Numbered from the stretch's first letter, positions 1 through 7,840 are shown. The stretch is DNA of 8,258 nucleotides from an uncultured Corynebacterium sp. (GCA_945631445.1 CALZCR010000053.1:1-8258); one strand, 5' to 3'. Made by a program: numbers and translations. Notes: generated by a model from the sequence alone, not told the origin.

Positions 1-1
1 C

Positions 2-2800
2 GGCGTGCCCGTCGGCGACGACTCGATCCCGGTCGGCCGTATTTTCCCGGTCGGCGTGCGCTCCGGTGAAAACGGCGCCCTGCTCGGCGACGGCAAATCC
101 GACACCGTCTACCGGGCGCTGGGTCGTGGCTTGGCGGCGCTGATGTCGGATGAAGTGTCGATGGAGAACTACAAGGCCTTCACCCTCGGCAACAAGGGCG
201 GGGCCGGCGCGGACCAGAGCAAATATGCCTGGGGAGCGCCGGAATCGAAGAACGTGCCGTGGGGCACCTACGGTTACGCCCAGTTGTCGATGGGCCGCGA
301 CCGCTACGCCGAGTACGCCGCGCAGCGTCTGGCGCGTAAGGCAGTGGACCGTCTGTTGCACGGCCATTATGACCCGACCGACGATTCTTCCGCGGACGTG
401 CAGATCCGCAAGCGTCTAGAAAATAATGCGGAACGCACCGTGCAACGGTTGAGCAGCCACCTGCCGCCGCAAGGCCAGGCCAGCAATTGGATCCGTGAGA
501 TGTTCCGTGGCGCCATCGGGTCGTGGACCCAGCAGATGAGCGGCACCATCCTTGAGCAGATCCCCAACGGGCACAATAAGCGGGGCAGCGAGTGGAGCCT
601 GGAGATTGACCAGGCGCTGCGGGCAGTCAGCGAGCAGATCGAAAATAACTCGAAGAAGGAACTTTACGACGGGGTCACCGCGTGGGCGGGCGCCGACGGG
701 ATCCAGGCTTTCCTGCTGGAGATGCTGAAGGGCGAGATCGCCAAGTACGGAGTGCCCTACGGCGCCGCGCTACTGCAGGAGATCCGCGGTCAGATCGAGA
801 ACGTCATCCGTCCGGATCTGACTGCTCTCGTCGACGCGACGACTGGCCAGGCCGTGGTGATGACGCCGGACACCCGCGCCACCCTCGACGGCATTCGCAG
901 CCGCATTGACGAGCCCGCCAAGTTTGCCCAGGACGTCCTCACCGGCAGCAGGCCGCAGATCGAGAATCGTGCCGTGGGGTTCATCGCTGGCCGGTTGAAC
1001 ACGGCGCTGGATGATTTCATCCGCAATTTCCTGGCTCCTCTGGCTGGCGCCATCCAGGCTCAGCACGAGGACCTGGAAAAATTCAGCGAATTGACCAGCG
1101 ACGCCAACCTCGGCGTCGCCCAGCTGAAGACGAACGTTCCGGCCCTGTGGCCGGAAGAGGGCCAGCAGGAGGTGCCCAAGCGTTTCAGCCAAGCCGCCAA
1201 CGAAGTCTTCCTCACGGAGGTGGACGCGTTCATCGGGCAGTTCGAGGCCGACGTCATCCAGTCGGCGAAAACGGAAGAAGACCAGGACTACGACTATGAG
1301 CGTGCGCTGAGCATCTCTGCCGAGCGCGTGGTCAGCGGCGACTGGGAGGCGCTGTCCGGCGCTGAACGAGCCCCGGGCGACCTGCTTCGCCTGTTGGACG
1401 TGTGGGTGGCCCGCGACCTGGGGACGGACCCGAACAACCCCGGGCTCACCAGGGACCCGCGTCCGGCCCGGTTCGAGTTCAAGGTGCGCACCGAAGACGT
1501 CCTCGAGCGCGCCCGTCAGTACATCCGCCGACCGGGTTTCTCGTTCCACCAGTTCATCTCCAGCTCCTTGCGTGACTTTGTCACGGCTCCGGGGCTCTCT
1601 GACCATGAACGCCGCGCCCGCCGCCAGCAGGTGCTGAGCAAGTTCGGGGAGGCAATGACCTACGCGCTGCCGCTGGCGCAGATCAACTCGCAGATGGTGC
1701 AGGCGATTTACAGCACCGAGGTCGTCTACAACTTCAACTTCTCCCGTATCCCCTTCGGCGGCGACGAGCTCGGCGCCCAGCTCGAGCAGGCGGTCCGGGA
1801 TTACCCGAACCACCGCCCGACCGACATTTCGAAGCCGCTCGGCTCCGCCCTGGTCAACCAGGGAGAAGAGCGCTCGATCGACATCTTCGGTTCTTATCCG
1901 AACTACGCCCCGATCGTGTTCGACTCGTTGCTTCCGCCCGTCGAGAAGCAGTGGCGCCAGACGGTCGGCAACCGTTCCGAATTCTGGCACGGCCGCCGTG
2001 CCCGCCCTTTGCCCGCCGCGCTGCCGATGACTGACGTGGAACGCAAGGCGATGGTGATCGGCTGGTACGTCGGGCGCCTGGTCGGCCGGATCCATTTCCC
2101 CGGCACGCTGGACACCAGCGACATGACGCCGGTGCAGATCTTTGATGACCGGGTCGACCACTGGATCAACTTCGACACCCCCATGCTGACTCCGGTTTCC
2201 CGTTTCCGCGCGACCCTGGACTGGCTGCCCAACGTGTTGGAGTCCGCGGCCATGGCCTGGGCCCGCGCCGGCCAACAGCCGCTGTTCAGCTCCGTGGAGC
2301 CGTACCTGTTGCTGCGCAAGCTGTGGGACGCCGAACCGACCCCGTCGCTGCCGGGGCGCACCACGCAGGGCCAGCGTCTCCTGCACGAGTGGCTCTACGA
2401 CGGGGAGCGCAAGTCCGGTGAGGTCCACATGATCGACGGCACTGGCCCGGGGGTCACCGCGCAAGCGCGCTTCGAAGCGGCGACCGCCTGGCTCGAGCGC
2501 CAGAACCAGATCGCCCAAGCATACGTCCCCAGCACCAAGCTCACCGCTGGCCAGCTATTCACCGCCTCTGACCGTCCTTACGCCGACATCACCGACCGTG
2601 AATTGGCTTCGCAGGTGCCGATCTTCGCCGACATCGCCCCCGACGTCGTCGAGGCCACCAGCAAGCTCGCTGAGGTGCTGGCGGAGTGCCTGCGCCAGGG
2701 ACCGCCGCAGACCGCGCCCACGAGCATGCCCACGTCCGGTTTCCACTCCGGCGCCGGCCCCTCCGGTCGCCCCACCCTGCCGGGACAAGGTGAGTTTTAA
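2..2800 (+). CDS. Tubulin-like protein (Tubulin_2-type family), 5' end missing
   Basis: The reading frame is open from the first base of the window. The GTG at position 5 is an internal Val codon, so the start and the N-terminal GTP-binding half (with the glycine-rich tubulin signature) lie upstream. Residues below are counted from that Val. Family-like segments, recognised from memory of actinobacterial tubulin-like proteins, are: a G-R-D-R-Y-A-E-Y-A-A stretch followed by L-A-R-K-A-V-D-R-L-L (97-118); long amphipathic helices (about 130-420); Y-A-L-P-L-A-Q-I-N (553-561); I-D-I-F...P-I-V-F-D-S-L-L (625-643); F-W-H-G-R-R-A-R-P-L-P (660-670); and A-M-V-I-G-W-Y-V-G-R-L (682-692). The last 36 residues are Pro/Gly/Ser-rich, likely disordered, and end in LPGQGEF. 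I see no membrane segment. Such proteins are presumed cytoplasmic GTP-dependent polymerising or scaffolding ATPase/GTPase-fold proteins; the role is inferred. The stop codon overlaps the next start by one base, so translation is probably coupled. The coding call is certain; the family call is fairly sure. Confidence 0.75.
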   Translation, partial: GVPVGDDSIPVGRIFPVGVRSGENGALLGDGKSDTVYRALGRGLAALMSDEVSMENYKAFTLGNKGGAGADQSKYAWGAPESKNVPWGTYGYAQLSMGRDRYAEYAAQRLARKAVDRLLHGHYDPTDDSSADVQIRKRLENNAERTVQRLSSHLPPQGQASNWIREMFRGAIGSWTQQMSGTILEQIPNGHNKRGSEWSLEIDQALRAVSEQIENNSKKELYDGVTAWAGADGIQAFLLEMLKGEIAKYGVPYGAALLQEIRGQIENVIRPDLTALVDATTGQAVVMTPDTRATLDGIRSRIDEPAKFAQDVLTGSRPQIENRAVGFIAGRLNTALDDFIRNFLAPLAGAIQAQHEDLEKFSELTSDANLGVAQLKTNVPALWPEEGQQEVPKRFSQAANEVFLTEVDAFIGQFEADVIQSAKTEEDQDYDYERALSISAERVVSGDWEALSGAERAPGDLLRLLDVWVARDLGTDPNNPGLTRDPRPARFEFKVRTEDVLERARQYIRRPGFSFHQFISSSLRDFVTAPGLSDHERRARRQQVLSKFGEAMTYALPLAQINSQMVQAIYSTEVVYNFNFSRIPFGGDELGAQLEQAVRDYPNHRPTDISKPLGSALVNQGEERSIDIFGSYPNYAPIVFDSLLPPVEKQWRQTVGNRSEFWHGRRARPLPAALPMTDVERKAMVIGWYVGRLVGRIHFPGTLDTSDMTPVQIFDDRVDHWINFDTPMLTPVSRFRATLDWLPNVLESAAMAWARAGQQPLFSSVEPYLLLRKLWDAEPTPSLPGRTTQGQRLLHEWLYDGERKSGEVHMIDGTGPGVTAQARFEAATAWLERQNQIAQAYVPSTKLTAGQLFTASDRPYADITDRELASQVPIFADIAPDVVEATSKLAEVLAECLRQGPPQTAPTSMPTSGFHSGAGPSGRPTLPGQGEF
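2777..2797 (+). other. C-terminal LPGxGEF tail motif, copy 1
   Basis: These seven codons encode L-P-G-Q-G-E-F immediately before the TAA stop of the tubulin-like protein. They follow a Pro/Ser/Gly-rich segment that is likely disordered. The same pattern, with x being Met, ends the next gene. FtsZ, another tubulin homologue, uses a short conserved C-terminal peptide after a disordered linker to bind membrane anchors; a similar docking role here is an inference. Confidence 0.7.
2787..2794 (+). promoter_or_regulatory. Ribosome binding site for the membrane protein gene, inside the upstream coding region
   Basis: AAGGTGAG lies five bases before the ATG at 2800 and is embedded in the last codons (Gln-Gly-Glu) of the tubulin-like gene. 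The TAATG stop-start overlap and this site support the chosen start and suggest coupled translation by reinitiation. Confidence 0.7.
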
Positions 2801-5589
2801 TGCAGCCCTCGCATGGCCATGACGCCGCCCTGACGGTGTTTTTGGGACGGGGACGACTCGCCCACGGGATTCGCCAGACGATGGAGGACTTCACGGCCAC
2901 CGGACTGGTCCGTGAACTGGTGTGGGTGGACGCGGACGCTTTCGAGTCTTCGTCGTCCCCGGTGACGCATCTGCACTTGGACGGCGACGGCGTCCCTCGG
3001 ATCACCCGGGAGCCGTTCAACGTGTTGGTGGCGCGCTCGGGCAAGAACCGGATCCACCTCGGCGTGATCAACGTCGTCGGCCCGGATGACAGCCAGCTGG
3101 GCAGCGCGGAGCTGTCCACGCTGCTGAACGTCATCGATTCGGTGAGCACCGGTCTCAACGTCCACCGGACTAACCTGATCGTTTCCGCGGTGGGCGCCCC
3201 GCACGAGGACGATCTCCCCATCTTGCGTGGTTACACCAATCTCATGCTGGCCCCGGAGGATTCTCCCGGGCCGGAGGCGGCCACGGTGCCCTTTCATTTC
3301 GATCGCCTGGACAACCGTTTCACGCTGCATTGCGTGGCCGGCGTCGCCAGCCTCTTCGGCCTCTGGGAAGGCAGCGCCACCGCGCCCGTCAGCGCGCTGG
3401 AACCCGCGAACGGAACGACGTTCCGGCTGGTGCGCGCGTTCTACCGCCGCATCGACGGCCAAGAGGTGCAGGCCCGGTTGAAGGCCCGCATCTTGGACAC
3501 CGAAGACAACCCCCTGCCCAGGCTGGATCTCCCGGGCCAGGACACCTCTGCCCAGTACACGGAAAACCCGGAGGCCTTTGCCGCCACGGCAGCCGAGGAT
3601 CTGCTCCAGGAATTCAACCGCCGGCTGGAAGGCGCCCGCAACGACGCGTTGGTGGAACAGACCCGGGAAACCACCTCGGGGAAGGCGGTGGGCGAATTTC
3701 TGGGCACGTGGTGGCGGAAGTTCCGCACCACCCCGCAACGTTTCTGGGCGGAGTTTCGCTCGGAGTCGTCGTCCCTGATCGATGACACTGCGCAATCGGC
3801 GATTTACGGTTCGCACTCGGGCACTCACGTGGGCCGAGCTCCAGGCGTGCATCACGCCGAGGAAGGGACTTTCGGTTCCGCGGGTGGGCCGGCGCATCCT
3901 GACCAGGTGCATCAAGCCGCGAAGGACCTGGGCCAGCTGTGGGTCAGTTACGCCAACACGGCGATGTCCCTGTTGGACGCCCAGGCCCGCCCGATCTTCG
4001 CGGCCCAGGGCGGCGTAGCCCGTCCCCGGGTCGTCGCCGGGCGCGAAGGATCGCAGGTGCAGGTCGCCCGCCGCTCCGCCGACGTCATCCCGGGGCCGTC
4101 CCGAAATTTCGGGGAAGACGTGCCCGTGGAGGTCAAAGCCGACATGGGGGGCAGCGAGATATCGCCTTATGATGTGCTGGGCATCGCCGACTACGAACGT
4201 AGCCTGTCGGATCATCGCCACGGCGGGCAACGCAACATCGGCAAGGTCATCGGTGACTTCAAGCAGTGGCAGCAGGACAACTCCACCAGCTTCGCCTACT
4301 TCGTCGGTCGTGGGTTGGTGGACAAGCGCGATACGCTGCGTGAACACGAAAAGCAGCTCGAACATCAACTGGCCGAGGCAGAAAAGCACGAGCAGGGGAC
4401 GAAAGGCTCCGGCCGGGCGGGCGGGGTGTTCCGGTGGCTCGGCTGGGTGACCTTCTGGTCGCTGGCGGTCTTCCTCTTGCTGTGGGGATACGGCAACCTA
4501 CGCACTGACGACGCCGGCGTCCCCATGTGGCAGTGGGTGCGCAACCTCAACGGCGCTCCCGCCGGCACCCTCGTCTGGATGCTGTCTATCTGGCTGGGAC
4601 TGTGGCTGCTCTTCTGGATCATCCAAGTGGTCTTCGAGACCAGGAACGAGATCCAGGTGATGCATCGACGCAGGACCATGAGGTCCAGAGAGGAGGCCAC
4701 GCGCAGGAACCTGCGCGCGACCCGGGAAGCACGCGTCCGAATCGACGTCGGCTACCAACAATTCTTGTCCATGTCGCAGATGATGGGCGCACTGCTGGAA
4801 CGGCCCTTCGGAAAGGTCACTCACCTGCGGGTGGATTCGACCATTCCGGTCAACACCATGCCCGATTCCGTGGTCTTCGCGGAAGCCTCGCCGCACGCCG
4901 ACGCGGTGGAACGGCTCGCCACGTCTTTCCGACGCGAGATTTACCGGGAAGGGTGGCTCAACACCTATGTCCTGGGGGCGCTGCAGGAGGCCGCCACGGA
5001 CTTCGAGGCGCGTTCAGACGGGCGCATCGCGGTCAATGACGTGTTCGGGACGACCGGCCGGGGCACCGCCGGCCAATTGAGCAGACTGGCTGACTGGGTC
5101 ACCGGGCAAGAGTTCGGTTCCCGGGACCGCAGCCGGGAGAAGTGGCGCGAGATCGCCCAGCAGCTGCGGGAGGGCAGCCACCGCAACGACGCAGAAATTC
5201 TGTCTCCGCAGCAGATGTACCGGTCCGGCAAAAAACACGTGGTCTCCTCTCAGCCGGGTTTGGCGGACGTCCGCGAGGTCGGGTCCTTCAACGGTGAGAT
5301 CGCCACTGAACGGGGCCGGGTCAACGGAATTCTCGATCTCGACCCCAGGTACTGCACTTATGACCGCAACATCAACACCTTCGACGCCATCGGCGTCAGC
5401 GAGGTGCTCGTTCAGGTCGGCGAATCCGCCAGCCAAAACGATGTGGCGCTGCACCGGGCCACGCGGGAGCGCATCAGCGAGGAGATCTTGCACAACATGC
5501 CCGTCAGCGAGGATTCCCGGCCCCAGAGCGGGTCTGCCGTGCGTTCGCCTCAGCCACGACACCAGCTTCCAGGAATGGGGGAGTTTTAG
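2800..5589 (+). CDS. Membrane-anchored protein of unknown family with central two-helix hairpin
   Basis: I do not recognise the family of this 929-residue protein. Residues 1-195 alternate predicted strands and helices (alpha/beta-looking) and lack a Walker A motif. Residues 200-330 contain helices rich in Arg and Trp. Residues 330-480 are low in order and rich in Gly, His and Pro. Residues 505-532 look like a short coiled coil (heptad Leu with Glu/Lys/His). Two hydrophobic, Trp-rich segments follow at 546-565 and 590-612, joined by a loop of about 24 residues. The flanks are positively charged, with a strongly basic stretch from 623 to 647, so both large ends are predicted to be cytoplasmic. 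Residues 650-895 form a second soluble region. The tail from 900 is Pro/Ser/Gln-rich and ends in LPGMGEF, matching the tail of the upstream protein. The start at 2800 is chosen because it overlaps the upstream stop and has AAGGTGAG five bases before it. Context suggests it anchors the operon's GTPase-linked complex to the membrane; this is inference. Confidence 0.92.
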   Translation: MQPSHGHDAALTVFLGRGRLAHGIRQTMEDFTATGLVRELVWVDADAFESSSSPVTHLHLDGDGVPRITREPFNVLVARSGKNRIHLGVINVVGPDDSQLGSAELSTLLNVIDSVSTGLNVHRTNLIVSAVGAPHEDDLPILRGYTNLMLAPEDSPGPEAATVPFHFDRLDNRFTLHCVAGVASLFGLWEGSATAPVSALEPANGTTFRLVRAFYRRIDGQEVQARLKARILDTEDNPLPRLDLPGQDTSAQYTENPEAFAATAAEDLLQEFNRRLEGARNDALVEQTRETTSGKAVGEFLGTWWRKFRTTPQRFWAEFRSESSSLIDDTAQSAIYGSHSGTHVGRAPGVHHAEEGTFGSAGGPAHPDQVHQAAKDLGQLWVSYANTAMSLLDAQARPIFAAQGGVARPRVVAGREGSQVQVARRSADVIPGPSRNFGEDVPVEVKADMGGSEISPYDVLGIADYERSLSDHRHGGQRNIGKVIGDFKQWQQDNSTSFAYFVGRGLVDKRDTLREHEKQLEHQLAEAEKHEQGTKGSGRAGGVFRWLGWVTFWSLAVFLLLWGYGNLRTDDAGVPMWQWVRNLNGAPAGTLVWMLSIWLGLWLLFWIIQVVFETRNEIQVMHRRRTMRSREEATRRNLRATREARVRIDVGYQQFLSMSQMMGALLERPFGKVTHLRVDSTIPVNTMPDSVVFAEASPHADAVERLATSFRREIYREGWLNTYVLGALQEAATDFEARSDGRIAVNDVFGTTGRGTAGQLSRLADWVTGQEFGSRDRSREKWREIAQQLREGSHRNDAEILSPQQMYRSGKKHVVSSQPGLADVREVGSFNGEIATERGRVNGILDLDPRYCTYDRNINTFDAIGVSEVLVQVGESASQNDVALHRATRERISEEILHNMPVSEDSRPQSGSAVRSPQPRHQLPGMGEF
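4435..4635 (+). other. Two-helix transmembrane hairpin in the unknown membrane protein
   Basis: Codons 546-565 and 590-612 encode two strongly hydrophobic, Trp/Leu-rich stretches of membrane-spanning length. They are separated by a short loop containing Arg-Thr-Asp-Asp and Trp-Gln-Trp. Basic residues flank both outer sides, especially an Arg-rich run after the second helix. By the positive-inside rule this places both large soluble regions in the cytoplasm. Confidence 0.85.
5566..5586 (+). other. C-terminal LPGxGEF tail motif, copy 2
   Basis: These seven codons encode L-P-G-M-G-E-F immediately before the TAG stop of the membrane protein. Compared with copy 1, the codons for Leu, Pro and the second Gly differ synonymously, while those for the first Gly, Glu and Phe are identical. 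The match therefore looks conserved at the protein level. The upstream tail is again Pro/Ser/Gln-rich. Confidence 0.7.
5577..5583 (+). promoter_or_regulatory. Ribosome binding site for the Fn3-repeat gene, inside the upstream coding region
   Basis: GGGGGAG lies six bases before the ATG at 5590 and overlaps the Met-Gly-Glu codons of the upstream C-terminal motif. Stop and start codons directly abut (TAGATG), so coupling is likely. Confidence 0.65.
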
Positions 5590-7833
5590 ATGTCATTCGA
5601 AATTCAGGTTCTGGAAGCGTTCCAGACCTGGCGTGACGCCGCTTTACAACGACATCCGCTGGAGGCGCTCCCAACCGGGGAGGAGCTGGTCGCCGCAGCC
5701 CGGGACCACACCGAACTCGAGCCGGGCGGCGAGTTTCCTGCTCTCCTCGTGTGGGCGGATGCCCTGAAGAAGGTCCGTGCCTTGGCGCTGACGGACAACA
5801 CCGACGTCATTCCGGTCTCGGAAGACTTGTACGAGCCGAATCTGGATCCGTTCCCGGGACCGGCAGCGGCGCCGGAAACGACGGAACCGGAACAGGCGGA
5901 AGAATACCTGGAACCGGAAGAAGAGTACGCCGAGACGGTGGTAGACGACCTGTGGGCCAGCGTCGCGACCCCGACTCCCACCCCCGTGCAAGAGGACTAC
6001 CTCGACGAAGAAAACCACCCGGCAGAGGCTACGGCCGAGGAACCCGAGCTCGCAGAGACGTGGGATCTCACGCAGTTTGAGGAACCCGCCCGGGACCGGG
6101 ACACCAGCCCCGAGACCGATCCCGACGAACGTCACTATCAGCCCCATGAATTCCGCATGCTGGACGGGTTCGCCGACGTCGAACCGATCCCCGGCGCGAA
6201 TCTGTGGCTGGAGGAAACCGCGGCCGGCGCCATCGCCTTGAATTGGAACCTGCCGGAGGAGAGCTATTCTTTCGGCGCGGCAACCCGTCTGTTCCGGGTC
6301 GTCAGCGACGAGGTGGAATTTGAGTTGGACCCTGAGTTGGGCGAGCCGAGGGCAGTCACCGTCGGCACCCGGTGGGTCGACACCGCCGATCTGACCACCG
6401 CTTATCGCATGTACCAGGTCTGGGTCCACGAAGGCAGCTCGGAGACGGACGCCTTGCGCGGCGAGCCCCGGTTGGTGGGGGAGCGGTGGTTCATCCGTCC
6501 GATTGAAAGCATCGAATTGTCGGTCGCGGGCTCCGTCGTCAAGGGGCAGTGGAAACCGGAGAAGCACACCCACCGGGTGGCGGTGTTCGCGGCGCAGACC
6601 ACGGAACGGCGCACCCAGTCCCGGCGCAACGAGATCGCCACAGACACCCAGAACTTGCAGGGCTTTCGCTATACGCCGAAGTTTAAGGGCGTGGACTACA
6701 AATTCGTCGCCCAGCGCTACGTGTTGATTAAGGGCCAGCAAGTCGCTTCCGCCCCCTCCACGGAGTTCCTCGTCGGGGTGCCGGCGGAGGTGGTGGAGGT
6801 CCCCATCGACGTGGACGACGTTTCCGACGGCTTCGAGACCAGGTTCAACGTCAGCTGGGAGAAGCCGAGTTCCGGGGAGGTGCGGATCTACCGCACCAAG
6901 GAGGCCCCGGTGGACGGGTTGAGCGATCAGGTCGTGGAAGTGGACCAGTTGGAAAGCTTCGGTTTGGCGCAGCGGGACTGGACCAACGACTTGGAGCGCG
7001 GGTTGACCACGTGCCGCGTGGATTGGCCGGAGGACTGGTACTCGGTGTTCCTGACCCCCGTCAGCGTCGTCGGCAAGCAGGCCAAGGTCGGTCGTTCCCA
7101 CTCGCGGGTCCGGGTCGGCGACATCACCAACGCCACGCTGCATGAGCGCGTCAACAATCAATTGCTGACCTTCGGGTGGCCGGAGGAGGCGCACGAGGTC
7201 ACCGCCGTGTTCGGCACGCACGGCACGGGCAACTACATCACGCCGGAGTCTCCGGCGGGAGGGACGAACATCGCCTCCATCCACGAGCAGGGGTACAAAG
7301 AGGAGGGGGGAATGCGCGTCACCTTGCCTGCCGCAGGCGACGTCGCGTTGTTCCCGTCCCGGGTGTACGACGGCCGGCAGATCTGGGGCGATCCCGTGGT
7401 CCTGCATTATGACGGAGTGCGCAGGTACTGGTACGAATTCCGGGCCGCGCAGGACCGGATCATCCTCGTCATTTTTTCTGAACGCGAGGAACACGAGCAC
7501 CGTTCCTTCACGCTGCGTCAGCAGGTGGGCAGGCTTCCCCTGGAGCCGGGCGACGGGCTGGAAGTCAAGACCCGCCGCATCGTGGAAAACGGGGTGGCGG
7601 AAGCGGACTACCTCCCCGGAGTCAACGCCGGCCACCTTTATCCGCGGGAGACGGTCACGGAGTACTGGGAGGTCTCTCCGGAGGTGTTTCATGCTCCGCA
7701 GGGAAGTTTCCTGCGCCTGTTTGCCCGCGCCGACCATGAACCCGGCACTCCCGTGGCCGCTTTGATCGACCCCAATCCCGCGACGCTTCGTGTGGACGAG
7801 TGGCGCCGTTACTTCTCGGGCCACCAGGGGTAG
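5590..7833 (+). CDS. Cytoplasmic protein with tandem fibronectin-type-III-like repeats
   Basis: This is a 747-residue protein that starts directly after the upstream stop (no gap). Residues 1-68 are helical. Residues 76-185 form a Glu/Asp/Pro/Thr-rich acidic linker with almost no hydrophobic core. From about 200 on the protein is beta-rich, with repeating units of roughly 100 residues. Each unit has a buried Trp in an early strand (W219, W321, W423, W530) followed by a Tyr/Val-rich strand pair (about 270-300, 368-395, 483-508, 584-605). This pattern is typical of Fn3-like sandwiches. A fifth, weaker unit may span 610-730. There is no signal peptide, no hydrophobic helix and no sorting motif, so it should stay in the cytoplasm, which is unusual for Fn3 arrays. 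It is probably a scaffold or recognition protein for the neighbouring tubulin-like and GTPase-associated proteins; I see no catalytic motif. Codon 19 is TTA, the only TTA codon I find in the four genes. The coding call is certain; the Fn3 assignment is moderate because repeat sequences are divergent. Confidence 0.88.
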   Translation: MSFEIQVLEAFQTWRDAALQRHPLEALPTGEELVAAARDHTELEPGGEFPALLVWADALKKVRALALTDNTDVIPVSEDLYEPNLDPFPGPAAAPETTEPEQAEEYLEPEEEYAETVVDDLWASVATPTPTPVQEDYLDEENHPAEATAEEPELAETWDLTQFEEPARDRDTSPETDPDERHYQPHEFRMLDGFADVEPIPGANLWLEETAAGAIALNWNLPEESYSFGAATRLFRVVSDEVEFELDPELGEPRAVTVGTRWVDTADLTTAYRMYQVWVHEGSSETDALRGEPRLVGERWFIRPIESIELSVAGSVVKGQWKPEKHTHRVAVFAAQTTERRTQSRRNEIATDTQNLQGFRYTPKFKGVDYKFVAQRYVLIKGQQVASAPSTEFLVGVPAEVVEVPIDVDDVSDGFETRFNVSWEKPSSGEVRIYRTKEAPVDGLSDQVVEVDQLESFGLAQRDWTNDLERGLTTCRVDWPEDWYSVFLTPVSVVGKQAKVGRSHSRVRVGDITNATLHERVNNQLLTFGWPEEAHEVTAVFGTHGTGNYITPESPAGGTNIASIHEQGYKEEGGMRVTLPAAGDVALFPSRVYDGRQIWGDPVVLHYDGVRRYWYEFRAAQDRIILVIFSEREEHEHRSFTLRQQVGRLPLEPGDGLEVKTRRIVENGVAEADYLPGVNAGHLYPRETVTEYWEVSPEVFHAPQGSFLRLFARADHEPGTPVAALIDPNPATLRVDEWRRYFSGHQG
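6187..7404 (+). other. Four tandem Fn3-like repeats within the third gene
   Basis: Approximate units are residues 200-302, 303-398, 400-508 and 509-605. Each has a Trp in an early strand (N-W-N, Q-W-K, S-W-E, G-W-P), spaced about 102, 102 and 107 residues apart. Later strands carry Tyr/Val/Phe alternation and end in a Val-Gly or similar turn. The regular Trp spacing is seen directly; the Fn3 fold is inferred from it. Confidence 0.6.
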
Positions 7834-7836
7834 GGG
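7826..7836 (+). promoter_or_regulatory. Ribosome binding site region for the GAP1 gene
   Basis: Two AGGGG cores sit at 7826-7830 and 7832-7836, ten and four bases before the ATG at 7841. The first overlaps the end of the Fn3 gene. Either could serve, and they fix the GAP1 start; I see no competing in-frame start nearby. Confidence 0.6.
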
Positions 7837-7840
7837 CGAG

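Noticed and set aside
5..7. GTG at position 5 as the start of the first gene
   Set aside because: The frame is open to the window edge, there is no ribosome binding site, and the visible sequence begins in the middle of a domain, so the gene starts upstream.
770..2518. A 582-codon open frame on the - strand opposite the tubulin-like gene
   Set aside because: It has the same antisense shadow character. The + strand frame shows recognisable family motifs and tight operon junctions.
2777..2797. LPGQG as a sortase-type LPxTG sorting signal
   Set aside because: There is no Thr at the fourth position, no following hydrophobic helix and basic tail, and no signal peptide; the motif sits at the very end of a cytoplasmic protein.
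2797..4389. A 530-codon open frame on the - strand opposite the membrane protein gene
   Set aside because: It lies fully opposite a longer + strand gene with good start context, and its translation is low in complexity (Arg, Gly, Val) with no domain signal.
5719..5739. L-E-P-G-G-E-F near residue 43 of the Fn3 protein as a third copy of the tail motif
   Set aside because: It is internal, lacks the L-P-G-x order, and lies in a helical domain, so the resemblance is probably chance.
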